Part shown: positions 31,899 through 41,500 of the stretch, in pieces
Numbering within the stretch: position 1 is the first letter of the stretch
Layout: each line of letters begins with the position of its first letter
From: Planctomycetota bacterium
GTDB lineage: Bacteria > Planctomycetota > JAJSAM01 > JAJVHW01
Reading direction: 5' to 3'
Assembly: GCA_021776825.1 (NCBI GenBank)
Contig: JAJFFG010000106.1
Span: forward strand, 1 to 64,000
Length of the DNA: 64,000 bases
Translations under genes and position numbers: made by a program
The notes under the pieces: generated by a model
What the model saw: only the letters and a program-made list of their open reading frames with translations
Told to the model about the DNA's origin: nothing
Databases searched by the model: none

Positions 31899-33737
31899 AT
31901 GAGGCGAACTCTGCTACGCACCGCCGCGCTCGCGCTCCTCCTGGTCTCGCTCGGAGGCTGCGAGGAGGAGTGGAAGCCCGACGTGCGCGTCGTCTCGACG
32001 GCCATGATCAAGGGCTTCGACCCGATCGGTACCGGCGACACCTACTCGAGCGGCGCCCAGGGGCAGGTCTTCGAGGGGCTCTACGAGTACCACTACCTGA
32101 AGCGCCCGTTCGAGCTACGGCCCTCGATCGCCGATGGCATGCCCGAGGTGTCGGAAGACGGCCTCACGTACACCTTCAAGCTCAAGAAGGACATCGTCTT
32201 CCAGGACGCCGACTGCTTCCCGGGAGGCACGGGGCGAGCGGTGAAGGCCGACGACTTCGTCTACTGCCTGAAGCGCCTGATGGCCGTTCCTTCCTCGACG
32301 GGCAGCTGGGTGCTGCAGGGCAAGATCGCAGGGCTCGACGAGTGGGCGGCGCGCTGTGGCCAGAAGCTCAGCGAGGTCTACGACATCGTGAACGAGTACT
32401 ACCCGTTCGAGCATCCGGACGTGGCTCCGTTCATCGACGAAGAGGTTGCCGGCCTCCGCGCGCTCGACGACCACACGTTGCAGATCACGCTCGTCGAGCC
32501 GTATCCCCAGTTCATGTGGACCCTCGCGATGTCCTACACGGTCGCCTACCCGCGAGAGGCCGTCGAGACCTACGGGATGGGCGTCCAGACGAAGCCCGTC
32601 GGTTCCGGTCCCTACATCTGCAAGCAGTACTGGCCGTTCGACTTGAAGGTGCAGCTCGAACGCAACCCGACGTATCGCGAGGACTACTACCCGAGCGAAG
32701 GCGCGCCCGGGGACGAGGAGCGCGGTCTCCTGCGCGACGCGGGGAAGCGCCTGCCGCTGGCCGACAAGGTCGAGATCGCGATCGTGCAGAACGCGTCGCC
32801 GCGCTGGCTGAAGTTCCTCGAGGGGCAGATCGACCGCGTCGAGACCGAGAAGGACATCTGGGGCGAGGCGATGGAGCTCGACGGGACGCTACGCGAGGAC
32901 GTGGCCGACGCGGGCATCTGGGTCGACATCGACTCGAAGGCCGACCTCGCCTACACGGGCTTCAACATGGACGACCCGATCATCGGCGCGCCCGCCGGCG
33001 AGAAGGGGAAGAAGATCCGGCAGGCGATCTGCTTGGCCTATGACCAGCAGGGCTGGATCAAGGTCATGCGTAACGGGTTCTGGTCGATGCCGGCGACGGG
33101 GCCGATCCCGCCCGGCATGGCCGGCTGGGTGGACGTGGTCAGCCCGTACTCGGGGCGCAACGTCGAGCGCGCGAAGGAGCTGCTCGCGGAGGCCGGCTAT
33201 CCCGAGGGCCGGGGCCTGCCGGTGATCGAGTACGAGCTGTCCGGCACCACCTCCGTGAACCGCAACGGCGCCGAGATCCTGCGCTCGTCGTGCGCCGAGA
33301 TCGGCATCGAGCTGAAGCTCAACGGCCAGACCTGGGACCAGTTCACGGACAAGGTCCGGGACAAGAACGCGCAGATGTTCGGGATGGCGTGGATCGCTGA
33401 CTACCCGGACGCGCAGAACTTCCTGCAGCTCTTCTATGGGCCCTACGAGTCGCCGGGCTCGAACGGCTCGAACTACAAGAACCCGGCGTACGACGCTCTC
33501 TACAACCGCATGAAGCTGATGCAGCCGGGCCCGGAGCGCGACGTGATCATCCGCGAGATGGTGGCGATCGTGAACGAGGATTGCCCGTGGAGCTACACGG
33601 ACTACCGGGTGCAGTACACGTACCTCCAGGAGTGGCTGCAGAACTTCAAGTTCCACTCCATCAACACGTTCCCGCTGAAGTACTACGGCGTCGATCGCGA
33701 CGCGCGGCAGAAGCGCATCGGCGAGGCGCGGGACTGA
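31899..33737 (+). CDS. Oligopeptide ABC transporter substrate-binding lipoprotein
   Basis: A lipoprotein signal (LALLLVSLGGC) and the layout of SBP family 5 (OppA/DppA): GQVFEGLYEYHYLKRPFELR, PSIADGMPEVSEDGLTYTFK, LKKDIVFQD, then KPVGSGPYICKQYWP and IRQAICLAYDQQGWI. About 610 residues, normal for the family. ATG 31899 follows GGAGGTGA. Two permease genes follow immediately, so this is the binding protein of a peptide importer. ATP-binding subunits are not in the row and must come from elsewhere. Confidence 0.9.
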   Translation: MRRTLLRTAALALLLVSLGGCEEEWKPDVRVVSTAMIKGFDPIGTGDTYSSGAQGQVFEGLYEYHYLKRPFELRPSIADGMPEVSEDGLTYTFKLKKDIVFQDADCFPGGTGRAVKADDFVYCLKRLMAVPSSTGSWVLQGKIAGLDEWAARCGQKLSEVYDIVNEYYPFEHPDVAPFIDEEVAGLRALDDHTLQITLVEPYPQFMWTLAMSYTVAYPREAVETYGMGVQTKPVGSGPYICKQYWPFDLKVQLERNPTYREDYYPSEGAPGDEERGLLRDAGKRLPLADKVEIAIVQNASPRWLKFLEGQIDRVETEKDIWGEAMELDGTLREDVADAGIWVDIDSKADLAYTGFNMDDPIIGAPAGEKGKKIRQAICLAYDQQGWIKVMRNGFWSMPATGPIPPGMAGWVDVVSPYSGRNVERAKELLAEAGYPEGRGLPVIEYELSGTTSVNRNGAEILRSSCAEIGIELKLNGQTWDQFTDKVRDKNAQMFGMAWIADYPDAQNFLQLFYGPYESPGSNGSNYKNPAYDALYNRMKLMQPGPERDVIIREMVAIVNEDCPWSYTDYRVQYTYLQEWLQNFKFHSINTFPLKYYGVDRDARQKRIGEARD

Positions 33738-33738
33738 G

Positions 33739-34671
33739 ATGGCCGCCTACATCGTCCGCCGTCTGCTGTACACGATCCCGCTGATCCTCGGGGTCGCGCT
33801 CATCGTCTGGCTCGTGTTCGACAGCGGCATGTTCGGCAACCCGGCCGCCAAGATGCTGGGCAAGAACGCGACGAAGGCGCAGCTCGACATGCTCGAGATG
33901 AACCTCGGGCTCGCGGAGCCCTGGTACGTGCGGTTCGGGACCTTCCTCGACGGGATCGTGCATCTCGAGTTTGGCCGCTCACGGCAGTACAAGACCGACG
34001 TCATCGAGATGATCCGCCGCGGTGTCGGTCCCTCGCTCTCGTTGACGGTTCCGTCGTTCGCCATCGCGACGCTCATCGCGGTCTCGTCCGCGCTCTTCTG
34101 TGCGGCCTTCCGCGGCGGCGTGGTGGACCGCACGCTGATCGTCGTGTCGGTCGCGCTGATGAGCGTCTCGTCGCTCGTCTACATCATCTTCGGGCAGTAC
34201 CTGCTCGGCTTCCACGGGCCGTTCCCGATCGCCGGCTACAGCTACGGGCCGAAGATGATCGCGTACCTCGCGCTGCCCTGGATGATCTTCATCTTCCTGA
34301 CGATCGGCCCCGATCTGCGCTTCTACCGAACAGCGATTCTCGAGGAGATCAAGCAGGACTACGTGCGCACGGCGAAGGCCAAAGGCGTGTCCTCGAACAA
34401 GGTGCTGTTCGTCCACGTCCTGCGCAACGCGATGATCCCGATCCTCACGCGCATCGTGGTCGTGCTGCCGTTCCTCTTCACCGGCTCGCTGCTGCTCGAG
34501 CGCTTCTTCGAGATCCCCGGTATTGGCGGGATGACGATCATGGGCGTGCTGACGAACGACATGCCGGTGATCCGCGCGATGACGTTCATCTTCGCGGTGC
34601 TGTTCATCATCGCGAACCTCGCGACGGACATCCTCTACACGGTGGTCGATCCACGGGTGCGGCTCGGATGA
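33739..34671 (+). CDS. Oligopeptide ABC transporter permease (DppB-like)
   Basis: Six membrane segments, starting YIVRRLLYTIPLILGVALIV, the universal opening of DppB/OppB permeases. The EAA loop is present as EEIKQDYVRTAKAKGVSSNK, and the C-terminus LLLERFFEIPGIGGM is typical. It starts one base after the binding-protein stop and overlaps the next permease by four bases (ATGA). Confidence 0.92.
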   Translation: MAAYIVRRLLYTIPLILGVALIVWLVFDSGMFGNPAAKMLGKNATKAQLDMLEMNLGLAEPWYVRFGTFLDGIVHLEFGRSRQYKTDVIEMIRRGVGPSLSLTVPSFAIATLIAVSSALFCAAFRGGVVDRTLIVVSVALMSVSSLVYIIFGQYLLGFHGPFPIAGYSYGPKMIAYLALPWMIFIFLTIGPDLRFYRTAILEEIKQDYVRTAKAKGVSSNKVLFVHVLRNAMIPILTRIVVVLPFLFTGSLLLERFFEIPGIGGMTIMGVLTNDMPVIRAMTFIFAVLFIIANLATDILYTVVDPRVRLG

Positions 34672-35720
34672 GCGACGAGACGTTCACTCCTCCGAAGGGC
34701 GAGTCGCTCTGGTCCGACGCCTACCAGCGCCTGAAGAAGGACAAGTTGGCCGTCGTCTGCTTCTGGGTCATCGTGGCGTACCTCGTCGTCGCATTCGTCG
34801 CATGGACGGGCTCGTTCGTGAACGGGCTACACGCTGACGGGGTGGTGGGGGACGACACCAAGGCGTTCGCCGACGCGTACCTCTTCGCGGACTACGACGC
34901 GACGGACCGCGACCTGGGCGCGGCGCGACCCGACGCACTCGACTTCCTCGGCGACCTGTTCCCCGGTGACGCGGACGACGTCGCGGCAGACCCGGACGCG
35001 GCAGACCCGGACGCGGCCGACGCGGAGTCGGTCTCCGGCCACCTGCTCGGGACGAACATCCAGGGCCAGAACATCCTGTCGCGGATCGCCAACGGCACGC
35101 GCATCGCGCTGAGTCTCGGCCTCTGTGTCGCGATCATCGCCATCGTCATCGGTGCCGTCCTCGGCTCCATGGCGGGGTGGTTCGGCGGGTGGGTCGACGA
35201 GGTGATCGTGTGGCTCTACAGCACCGTCTCGTCGATCCCGTCGATCATGCTGATCATGGCTCTGGCGTGGATGCTGCGCGACTCCGCGCTCGGCCACTTC
35301 GGCGCCGTGTTCCTCGCGATGGGTCTCACGTACTGGGTCGGCGTCTGTCGCGTCGTCCGCGGCGAGTTCATGAAACTGAAGGACCGCGACTACGTGATGG
35401 CGGCGCGCGCCAGCGGGTTCGGCAACACGCGCATCATGCTCGGCCACGTGCTGCCGAACACGGCGCACCTGCTCATCATCAGCTTCACGCTGCTCTTCGT
35501 CTGGGCGATCAAGGCCGAGGTCATCATCTCGTTCCTCGGCGTGGGCTTCCTGAACGACCCGTCGTGGGGCCTGATGATCCAGGACGCCGAGAGCGAGCTG
35601 ACGAAGGGGCTCTGGTGGCAGATGACGTTCACGAGCGTGGCGCTCTTCGGCATCGTGCTGGCCTTCCAGGTCTTCGGCGACAGCCTGCGCGACGCGCTCG
35701 ATCCGCGCCTGCGCCAGTGA
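34668..35720 (+). CDS. Oligopeptide ABC transporter permease (DppC-like)
   Basis: The N-terminal SLWSDAYQRLKKDKLAVVCF and the EAA loop KDRDYVMAARASGFGNTRIM identify a DppC/OppC permease; IISFLGVGFLNDPSWGLMI is the usual C-terminal signature. Between the first two membrane segments lies an enlarged acidic periplasmic loop with a short repeat (PDAADPDAADAESV), which is unusual. It overlaps the upstream permease gene by four bases. Confidence 0.9.
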   Translation: MSDETFTPPKGESLWSDAYQRLKKDKLAVVCFWVIVAYLVVAFVAWTGSFVNGLHADGVVGDDTKAFADAYLFADYDATDRDLGAARPDALDFLGDLFPGDADDVAADPDAADPDAADAESVSGHLLGTNIQGQNILSRIANGTRIALSLGLCVAIIAIVIGAVLGSMAGWFGGWVDEVIVWLYSTVSSIPSIMLIMALAWMLRDSALGHFGAVFLAMGLTYWVGVCRVVRGEFMKLKDRDYVMAARASGFGNTRIMLGHVLPNTAHLLIISFTLLFVWAIKAEVIISFLGVGFLNDPSWGLMIQDAESELTKGLWWQMTFTSVALFGIVLAFQVFGDSLRDALDPRLRQ

Positions 35721-35766
35721 TCGACTCGGCGCCCGCGCTGCTCCCCGCGTAGCCTGCTCAGCAGCG

Positions 35767-37665
35767 ATGGCCCGCAGCGACCAGTTCCTGACCGCCCTCC
35801 GCAGTCGCGTCCTCGTGGGGGACGGCGCGATGGGAACCGCGTTGCAGCGTCGCGGCATCGGCCTGGACTCGTGTCTCGAGAGCCTGAACTCCACGAACCG
35901 CGACCTCGTCCGGGACGTCCATCGCGAGTATGTCGCCGCCGGTGCGGACGTGATCGAGACGAACACGTTCCGCGCGAACCGGCCGCACCTCGATCGCTTC
36001 GGGCTTGGCGACAAGGCATTCGAGTTCAACTACCGCGGCGCACGCCTCGCTCGCTCCGTGGCGGGCCGCAAGGTGTTCGTCGCGGGCAGCGTCGGGCCGC
36101 TGGGCGGCGATCAGCGTGCGGCGCCGCCCACGCCGGAGGAACGCGAGGAGCAGTTCGCCGAGCAGGTCAGTGCCCTGGCCGCGGGCGGCGTCGATCTGCT
36201 GCTGCTCGAGACCTTCACCGACCTCGTCGAGCTGCGCGCCGCTCTTCGCGCCGCGCGGTCCGCCGCGCCGGACATCCCGGTGCTCGCGCAGATGGCCTTC
36301 TACGAGGGACACGGCAGCCTCAGCGGCGTGACCATCGGGCAGGCGGTCGAGGAGATGCTCGCCGAGGGCGCCGTCGGCGTCGGTGTCAACTGCGGCCGTG
36401 GGTTCGCCGACGCGTTGGCCGTGGTCGAACAGATGGCAGTTCTGACGGACGCTCCGCTGTGCGCCTACCCGAACGCCGGCCTGCCCGAGTTCCGCGACGG
36501 TCGGCTCGTGTACGAGCAGCCGCCCGCCTACATGGCGGAGATGGCGCTGCGGATGGTCGAGGCGGGGGTCGGCCTCATCGGCGGATGCTGCGGGACGGAT
36601 TCGCGGGCCGTGCGAGCCATCGCCGACCGTGTGCGTGGTCAGACGCTCTGCGAGCGCGCTCCGCGGGCGCCGGCCACCGTTCCGGCCGAGGTGGCGTCGG
36701 TGCCTTCGACGGAGGGTCCTCCGATCACGCCGGGTCGCAGCGGCTTCCTGGATCGCCTCGGCCAGGAGCCGCTCATCGTCGTCGAACTCGATCCGCCGCG
36801 CGGGATGCTCACGGAGAAGGTGATCGAGGGCGCCAAACTGTTGCGGGAGGCCGGCGCACACCTCATCTCGATGGCAGAGAACCCGCTGGCGTCGATCCGC
36901 ATGGGCAACGTCGGGATGGCGTATCTCGTGAAGCGTGAGGCAGGTGTGCAGCCGCTCGTCCACTTCACGGGCCGCGATCGCAACACGCTCGGGCTGCACA
37001 GCGACCTGATGGGCGCTGCGGCGCTCGGCATCGAGCACGTGCTCGCGATCACAGGCGACCCCGCCGGTGGACCCAGTGGCGCGACGTCCGTCTACGACGT
37101 GAACTCGATCGGCCTGGTGAAGATCGCGGCCGCCCTCAACCGGGGCGAGACGATGCACGGCGTCGACATCGGCCGGTCGGCTGGGTTCACGGTCGGCGTC
37201 GCGTTCAACCCGAACTTCCGCCGGATGGACGGACAGACGGCGAAACTGCGTCAGAAGGTCGATGCCGGCGCGCACTTCGCCCTGACCCAGCTCTGCTACG
37301 ACGAAGACCGGATCGCCGAGATCCATGACTTCACCTCCGGCTGCGGCATCCCGGTGCTGCCCGGCGTCATGCCTCTGGTCTCGAGCCGCAACGCGCAGTT
37401 CATGCACCACGAGGTGCCTGGGGTGACGCTGCCCGACTCGGTCCTCGAGCGGATGGAGCGGCACCCGACCGGTGCAGAGGCGCGCGCTGCCGGACTCGAG
37501 ATCAGCCAGGAGCTCCTGCGCGCGGCGCTGGCCTCTGGAGCCCCGGGTGCCTACATCGTCGCGCCGTTCAACCGCGCGGGCATCGCTGCGGAGCTCGTGA
37601 CGTTCGTGCGCGAGGAGTGGGCCCGGACACGGGCCGCTTCCGCCGCTACTCCTTCGCCGGAGTGA
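35767..37665 (+). CDS. Bifunctional homocysteine S-methyltransferase / methylene-THF reductase
   Basis: Residues 1-290 are a homocysteine methyltransferase. They include VLVGDGAMGTALQRRGI, the zinc cysteine in GVGVNCGRG, and the paired cysteines in LIGGCCGTDSRAVRAI. Residues about 330-630 form a methylenetetrahydrofolate reductase TIM barrel (VVELDPPRGMLTEKVIEG, GIEHVLAITGDPAGG, FALTQLCYDEDRIAEI). The enzyme makes methionine using methyl groups from the folate pool, as in the B. subtilis YitJ-type fusion. All key residues appear intact. It begins 46 bases after the permease gene and may share its transcript. Confidence 0.92.
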   Translation: MARSDQFLTALRSRVLVGDGAMGTALQRRGIGLDSCLESLNSTNRDLVRDVHREYVAAGADVIETNTFRANRPHLDRFGLGDKAFEFNYRGARLARSVAGRKVFVAGSVGPLGGDQRAAPPTPEEREEQFAEQVSALAAGGVDLLLLETFTDLVELRAALRAARSAAPDIPVLAQMAFYEGHGSLSGVTIGQAVEEMLAEGAVGVGVNCGRGFADALAVVEQMAVLTDAPLCAYPNAGLPEFRDGRLVYEQPPAYMAEMALRMVEAGVGLIGGCCGTDSRAVRAIADRVRGQTLCERAPRAPATVPAEVASVPSTEGPPITPGRSGFLDRLGQEPLIVVELDPPRGMLTEKVIEGAKLLREAGAHLISMAENPLASIRMGNVGMAYLVKREAGVQPLVHFTGRDRNTLGLHSDLMGAAALGIEHVLAITGDPAGGPSGATSVYDVNSIGLVKIAAALNRGETMHGVDIGRSAGFTVGVAFNPNFRRMDGQTAKLRQKVDAGAHFALTQLCYDEDRIAEIHDFTSGCGIPVLPGVMPLVSSRNAQFMHHEVPGVTLPDSVLERMERHPTGAEARAAGLEISQELLRAALASGAPGAYIVAPFNRAGIAAELVTFVREEWARTRAASAATPSPE

Positions 37666-38341
37666 CGTCGAACGAGAACAGGTCGGAGCGGACTGACCCG
37701 GCCGGCGCGGTCCAGACCGGCAGACCGGTGCGGTGCCAGGAGGCGTGCGTGTCGTACGACGCGGCGACGCGATAGGAGCCCGGCAGCAATCCCGTCTCGC
37801 CGGGTGCGATGATGTCGAGCGGGAAGCGAACCGTGGCGCCCGGCAGGAGCGCGACCGTGTGGCGCGGAAGCGCGTCGGCGGTCTCCTCGACGATGCGACG
37901 CACCTCGCGATCCTCGGTATCGACGACGACGAGCGTCAGCGTCGGCTGCGGCTCGCCAGGTGCCGGCACGTGCACGGTCTCGAGCGAGAGATTGCGAAGC
38001 GTCACGTGCGCGCGGATCGCCGAGCCCTCGGGGAACTTGTCCCACCGCATGGAGACACCGAGCACCAGGTCGCCGCCCGCGAACGGAGCGATCCCGTCGT
38101 CGGCCGGCGTCTCCGGCTCCGGAACCGGCTCGGGCTGGAGCTCCGCGTCGATCGCCACGTCGGTCTCGACCACCGGCGGGAGCGCCTCGGCCGGGCGCTG
38201 CAGAGCCTCGACCGGCTCATCGTCGGCGCCCATCATGCTCGGCACCGCGAACGCCCCGACGATAGCCGGCACGGCGATCGCCAGTGCGATCAGCGAGCGT
38301 CGGGACTTCGGACTCTTCGTGCTGGGCTCGGTCGGCGACAT
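37646..38341 (-). CDS. Membrane-anchored protein with Ig-like domain, unknown
   Basis: One membrane segment (SLIALAIAVPAIVGAFAVP), then a Pro/Glu-rich linker, then a beta-sandwich-like domain. Its pattern (AIRAHVTLRNLSLETVHVPA, TVRFPLDIIAPGETGLLPGS, YRVAASYDTHASW) resembles bacterial intracellular-protease-inhibitor or BsuPI-like folds. ATG 38341 has GGAGG six bases upstream. Its 3' end overlaps the 3' end of the facing metabolic gene by 20 bases. Confidence 0.7.
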   Translation of the reverse strand: MSPTEPSTKSPKSRRSLIALAIAVPAIVGAFAVPSMMGADDEPVEALQRPAEALPPVVETDVAIDAELQPEPVPEPETPADDGIAPFAGGDLVLGVSMRWDKFPEGSAIRAHVTLRNLSLETVHVPAPGEPQPTLTLVVVDTEDREVRRIVEETADALPRHTVALLPGATVRFPLDIIAPGETGLLPGSYRVAASYDTHASWHRTGLPVWTAPAGSVRSDLFSFDVTPAKE

Positions 38342-38558
38342 GGAGATCCTCCGGACTCTTGTCGGATTCGTGCCTACCTGGCCTTGAGGCTGCGCGCGAG
38401 GGGGCACGGCAATCTTCAGCCTGCCGGGTCCACCGGCCGATACTCCTCCGATGGGACCACTCCGCGCACTTCGTCGCCTTCTCTCCCGCGTCCGCGTCGG
38501 TGTGGACCCGCGGACCTGCCCGCGAGGCACGATCGTGCTCGCACCGCGCAGCGGGGTC

Positions 38559-41500
38559 GTGCTTCGCTGCGGCATCGCCGCCATGGTCGAGGTCGCGGAG
38601 GGTGTGGGAGCCCCGCACCCGTCGCAGGACGATGCGCAGCGTGCCGTCGATGAGGTCTGCGGCCACGGTGTCGAGAGCGTGTGCGCGGATGCTCCGGCGG
38701 ACGACGCGGCGCGCGCTGCCTACGCTGGTGGAGTGGCGACGCTCGACCGCCTCGGCGCATGGGCGCGTGGGCTGAAGCGCTCGACGGTGTTCGCCGACCT
38801 CTACACGGGTGAGGGGCTGCGCACGGAGTCCGCGCACCTGGCCGGACGGCTGCGCGCCTTCGCCGACGCCCAGGACGTGCGGCTCGCCCAGGCCGGCGCC
38901 GATCTGCCCGAGAGCGACCTCGAGCTCTTCGCCTCACGCGTCCTCCGCGTCCGGGACGTGGCCTGGCACGTCGAGAAGGAAGCCCTCGATCTCGTCGACG
39001 ACGTCCGGGAACTCGCGGGCGGCGTGGACGCCACGCCCAAGCTACTCGTCGAACTGCGCCGCGTCGCGGCCGTGCTGCGCTGCATCAACCGGATCGAGAT
39101 CCGTGGGCGCGACTCGGCCGGCATCGCCGTGCAGGTCGTGTTCGACGATCCGAAGTGGTACGGCTCGTACCTGCGCCTCCTCTCCGAGCGCGGTCTCGGA
39201 GACGACGTCCAGGCCCGCTCGTCGCTCGCCGACCTGCCCGCGATGTCCGTCGCAGGGAGCGGTGATCCTGCTGCCGGTCCCGACACGGCCCGCCCGAGCA
39301 TCACGTTCACGTACAAGGTCGCGGCCGAGGTCGGGCGCCTTGGCGACAACGTCTCCGAACTGCGCCGACAGGTCATGAGCGACGCCGCTCTGCGCCTGGC
39401 CCTGTCGTCGCCGCAGACGTCCCTCGTCGTGCTCGGCCACACGCGCTGGGCGTCGTCCGGCGTCATCAGCGTGCCCAACTGCCACCCGGTCGACAACGCG
39501 ACGTACTCGGCCGCCGACGCCGACGTCTCGGGACCTGGCAGCCAGCGCGCCGGCCGCATCTACGTCGTGATGAACGGCGACGTCGACAACCACCTCGGCT
39601 TGCGCAATGCATACGAGAAGGCGACCGGCCGGTGCGTCTCGCCGCGCGTCACAACGGACACGAAGGTCGTCGCGCTCGAGATCGAGCGCGCGCTCGTCGA
39701 GGGCCTCTCGGTGGCCGACGCGTTCCGCACAGCGTGCGCGCGCTTCGATGGCTCGTGCGCCATCGGAATGGTCACCGATCTCGAGCCGGGCAAACTGTTC
39801 CTGTCGCTGCGCGGCAGCGGTCAGTCGCTCTACGTCGGCGTGTCTCCGGACGGGTTCTTCGCCTCCTCCGAGGTGTACGGACTCGTCGAGGAGACGGGCG
39901 TCTACGTCAAGATGGACGGCGAGTCGGAGCGCGTCGCGGGCGACTCCGAGACGACCGGCCAGGTCATCCTCGCCTCGACCGATGGCCCGCGCGGCCGCGA
40001 CGGACTGATCCGCTGCGGGTTCGACGGTGTGGCGCTGCCGCTGACGGAAGACGACGTGCGCGTTGCGGAGATCACGACGCGGGACGTCGATCGCGGCGAC
40101 TTCCAGCACTTCTTCCGCAAGGAGATTACGCAGGCCTCGCGCTCGGTCGCGCGCACGCTGCTCGGTCGCGTCACGCATCTCGACGACGGTCGCGCTCGCG
40201 TCGCCGACGCGCTGCTCGACCCGTGCGTGCGGGACCGGCTGGCGTCCGGCGCGGTGCGGCACGTGTTCGTCGTCGGGCAGGGTACGGCGGCCATGGCCGG
40301 CGCGGGGATCGCCGAGTACATACGCCGCGTCGTGCCGATGGGCGCCGTGCGCGTCGAGGCCACGCCGGCGACCGAGATGAGCGGGTTCCGGCTCACCGAC
40401 GACATGTCCGACACGCTCGTCGTCGCCGTGACGCAGTCGGGATCGACGGCCGACACGAACCGCGCCGTCGACCTGGCTCGCAAGCGCGGTGCGCTCGTCG
40501 TCGCCATCGTCAATCGCCGCAACTCCGACATCACGTATCGCGCGGACAGCGTCGTCTACACGTCGGACGGACGCGACGTCGAGATGTCGGTGGCGTCGAC
40601 GAAGGCGTTCTACGCGCAGATCGTCGCCGGTGGACTCGTGGCGCTCTGCATCGCGCAGGTGCTCGGAAGCCTCGACGAGGGCGAGATCGCGCGCGAGGTC
40701 GCCGAGCTCGAACGACTGCCGGAACTCATGCAGCGCGTGCTCGACGGAGAAGAGTCGATCCGCGACGCCGCCGAGCGCTTCGCGCCACTGCGACAGCACT
40801 GGGCGGTCGTGGCCAGTGGCCCGAACCACGTGGCCGCACGCGAGGTCCGGATCAAGCTGTCGGAGCTCTGCTACAAGTCGATCGCCGTCGACACGGTCGA
40901 GGACAAGAAGCACATCGATCTCTCGAGCGAGCCGATGACGCTCGTGCTCGCTGCCGGCAATCCGGAAGCGGTCCTGAACGACGTCGTCAAGGACGTTGCG
41001 ATCTTCAAGGCGCACGCGGGCATCCCGATCGTGATGTGCAGTGAGGACGAACGACGCTTCGACCCGTACGCGTCGGCAGTGATCCGTCTGCCCAAGTGTC
41101 CGCCGCTCTCGTCGATGGTGCTCACGGCGCTGGCCGGCCATCTGTTCGGCTATCACGCTGCGCGCGCGATCGACGAGAACGCTCGCTTCCTCGCCGGAGT
41201 GCGTTCGACGCTGGTCGAGGCGCTCGAGGACCAGGCGTGTCGCGACATCCTTCCCGAGACCATCGCGCCCGCGCGGCGCGAGTTCATGGAGCGTCTGGTG
41301 CGGGACCGCTTCACATCGGCGCTGCATCCGACCACCGCCGCGCGCATCTCGATGCTGTTCGACCGCGTCACGGGTACGGCCGTGCCATCGCCCGACGATC
41401 GCGTCCTGCTCGACTGCGAGGATGGCGATCTCGTTGCGGCCTTCGTGAACACGCTCGGCGACGCCCTCGACCAGTGCGCTCGTCCGATCGACGCGATCAA

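Noticed and set aside
35720-35767. Methionine-related riboswitch ahead of the homocysteine methyltransferase/reductase gene
   Set aside because: Only 46 bases separate it from the permease gene, too short for a SAM or cobalamin riboswitch.
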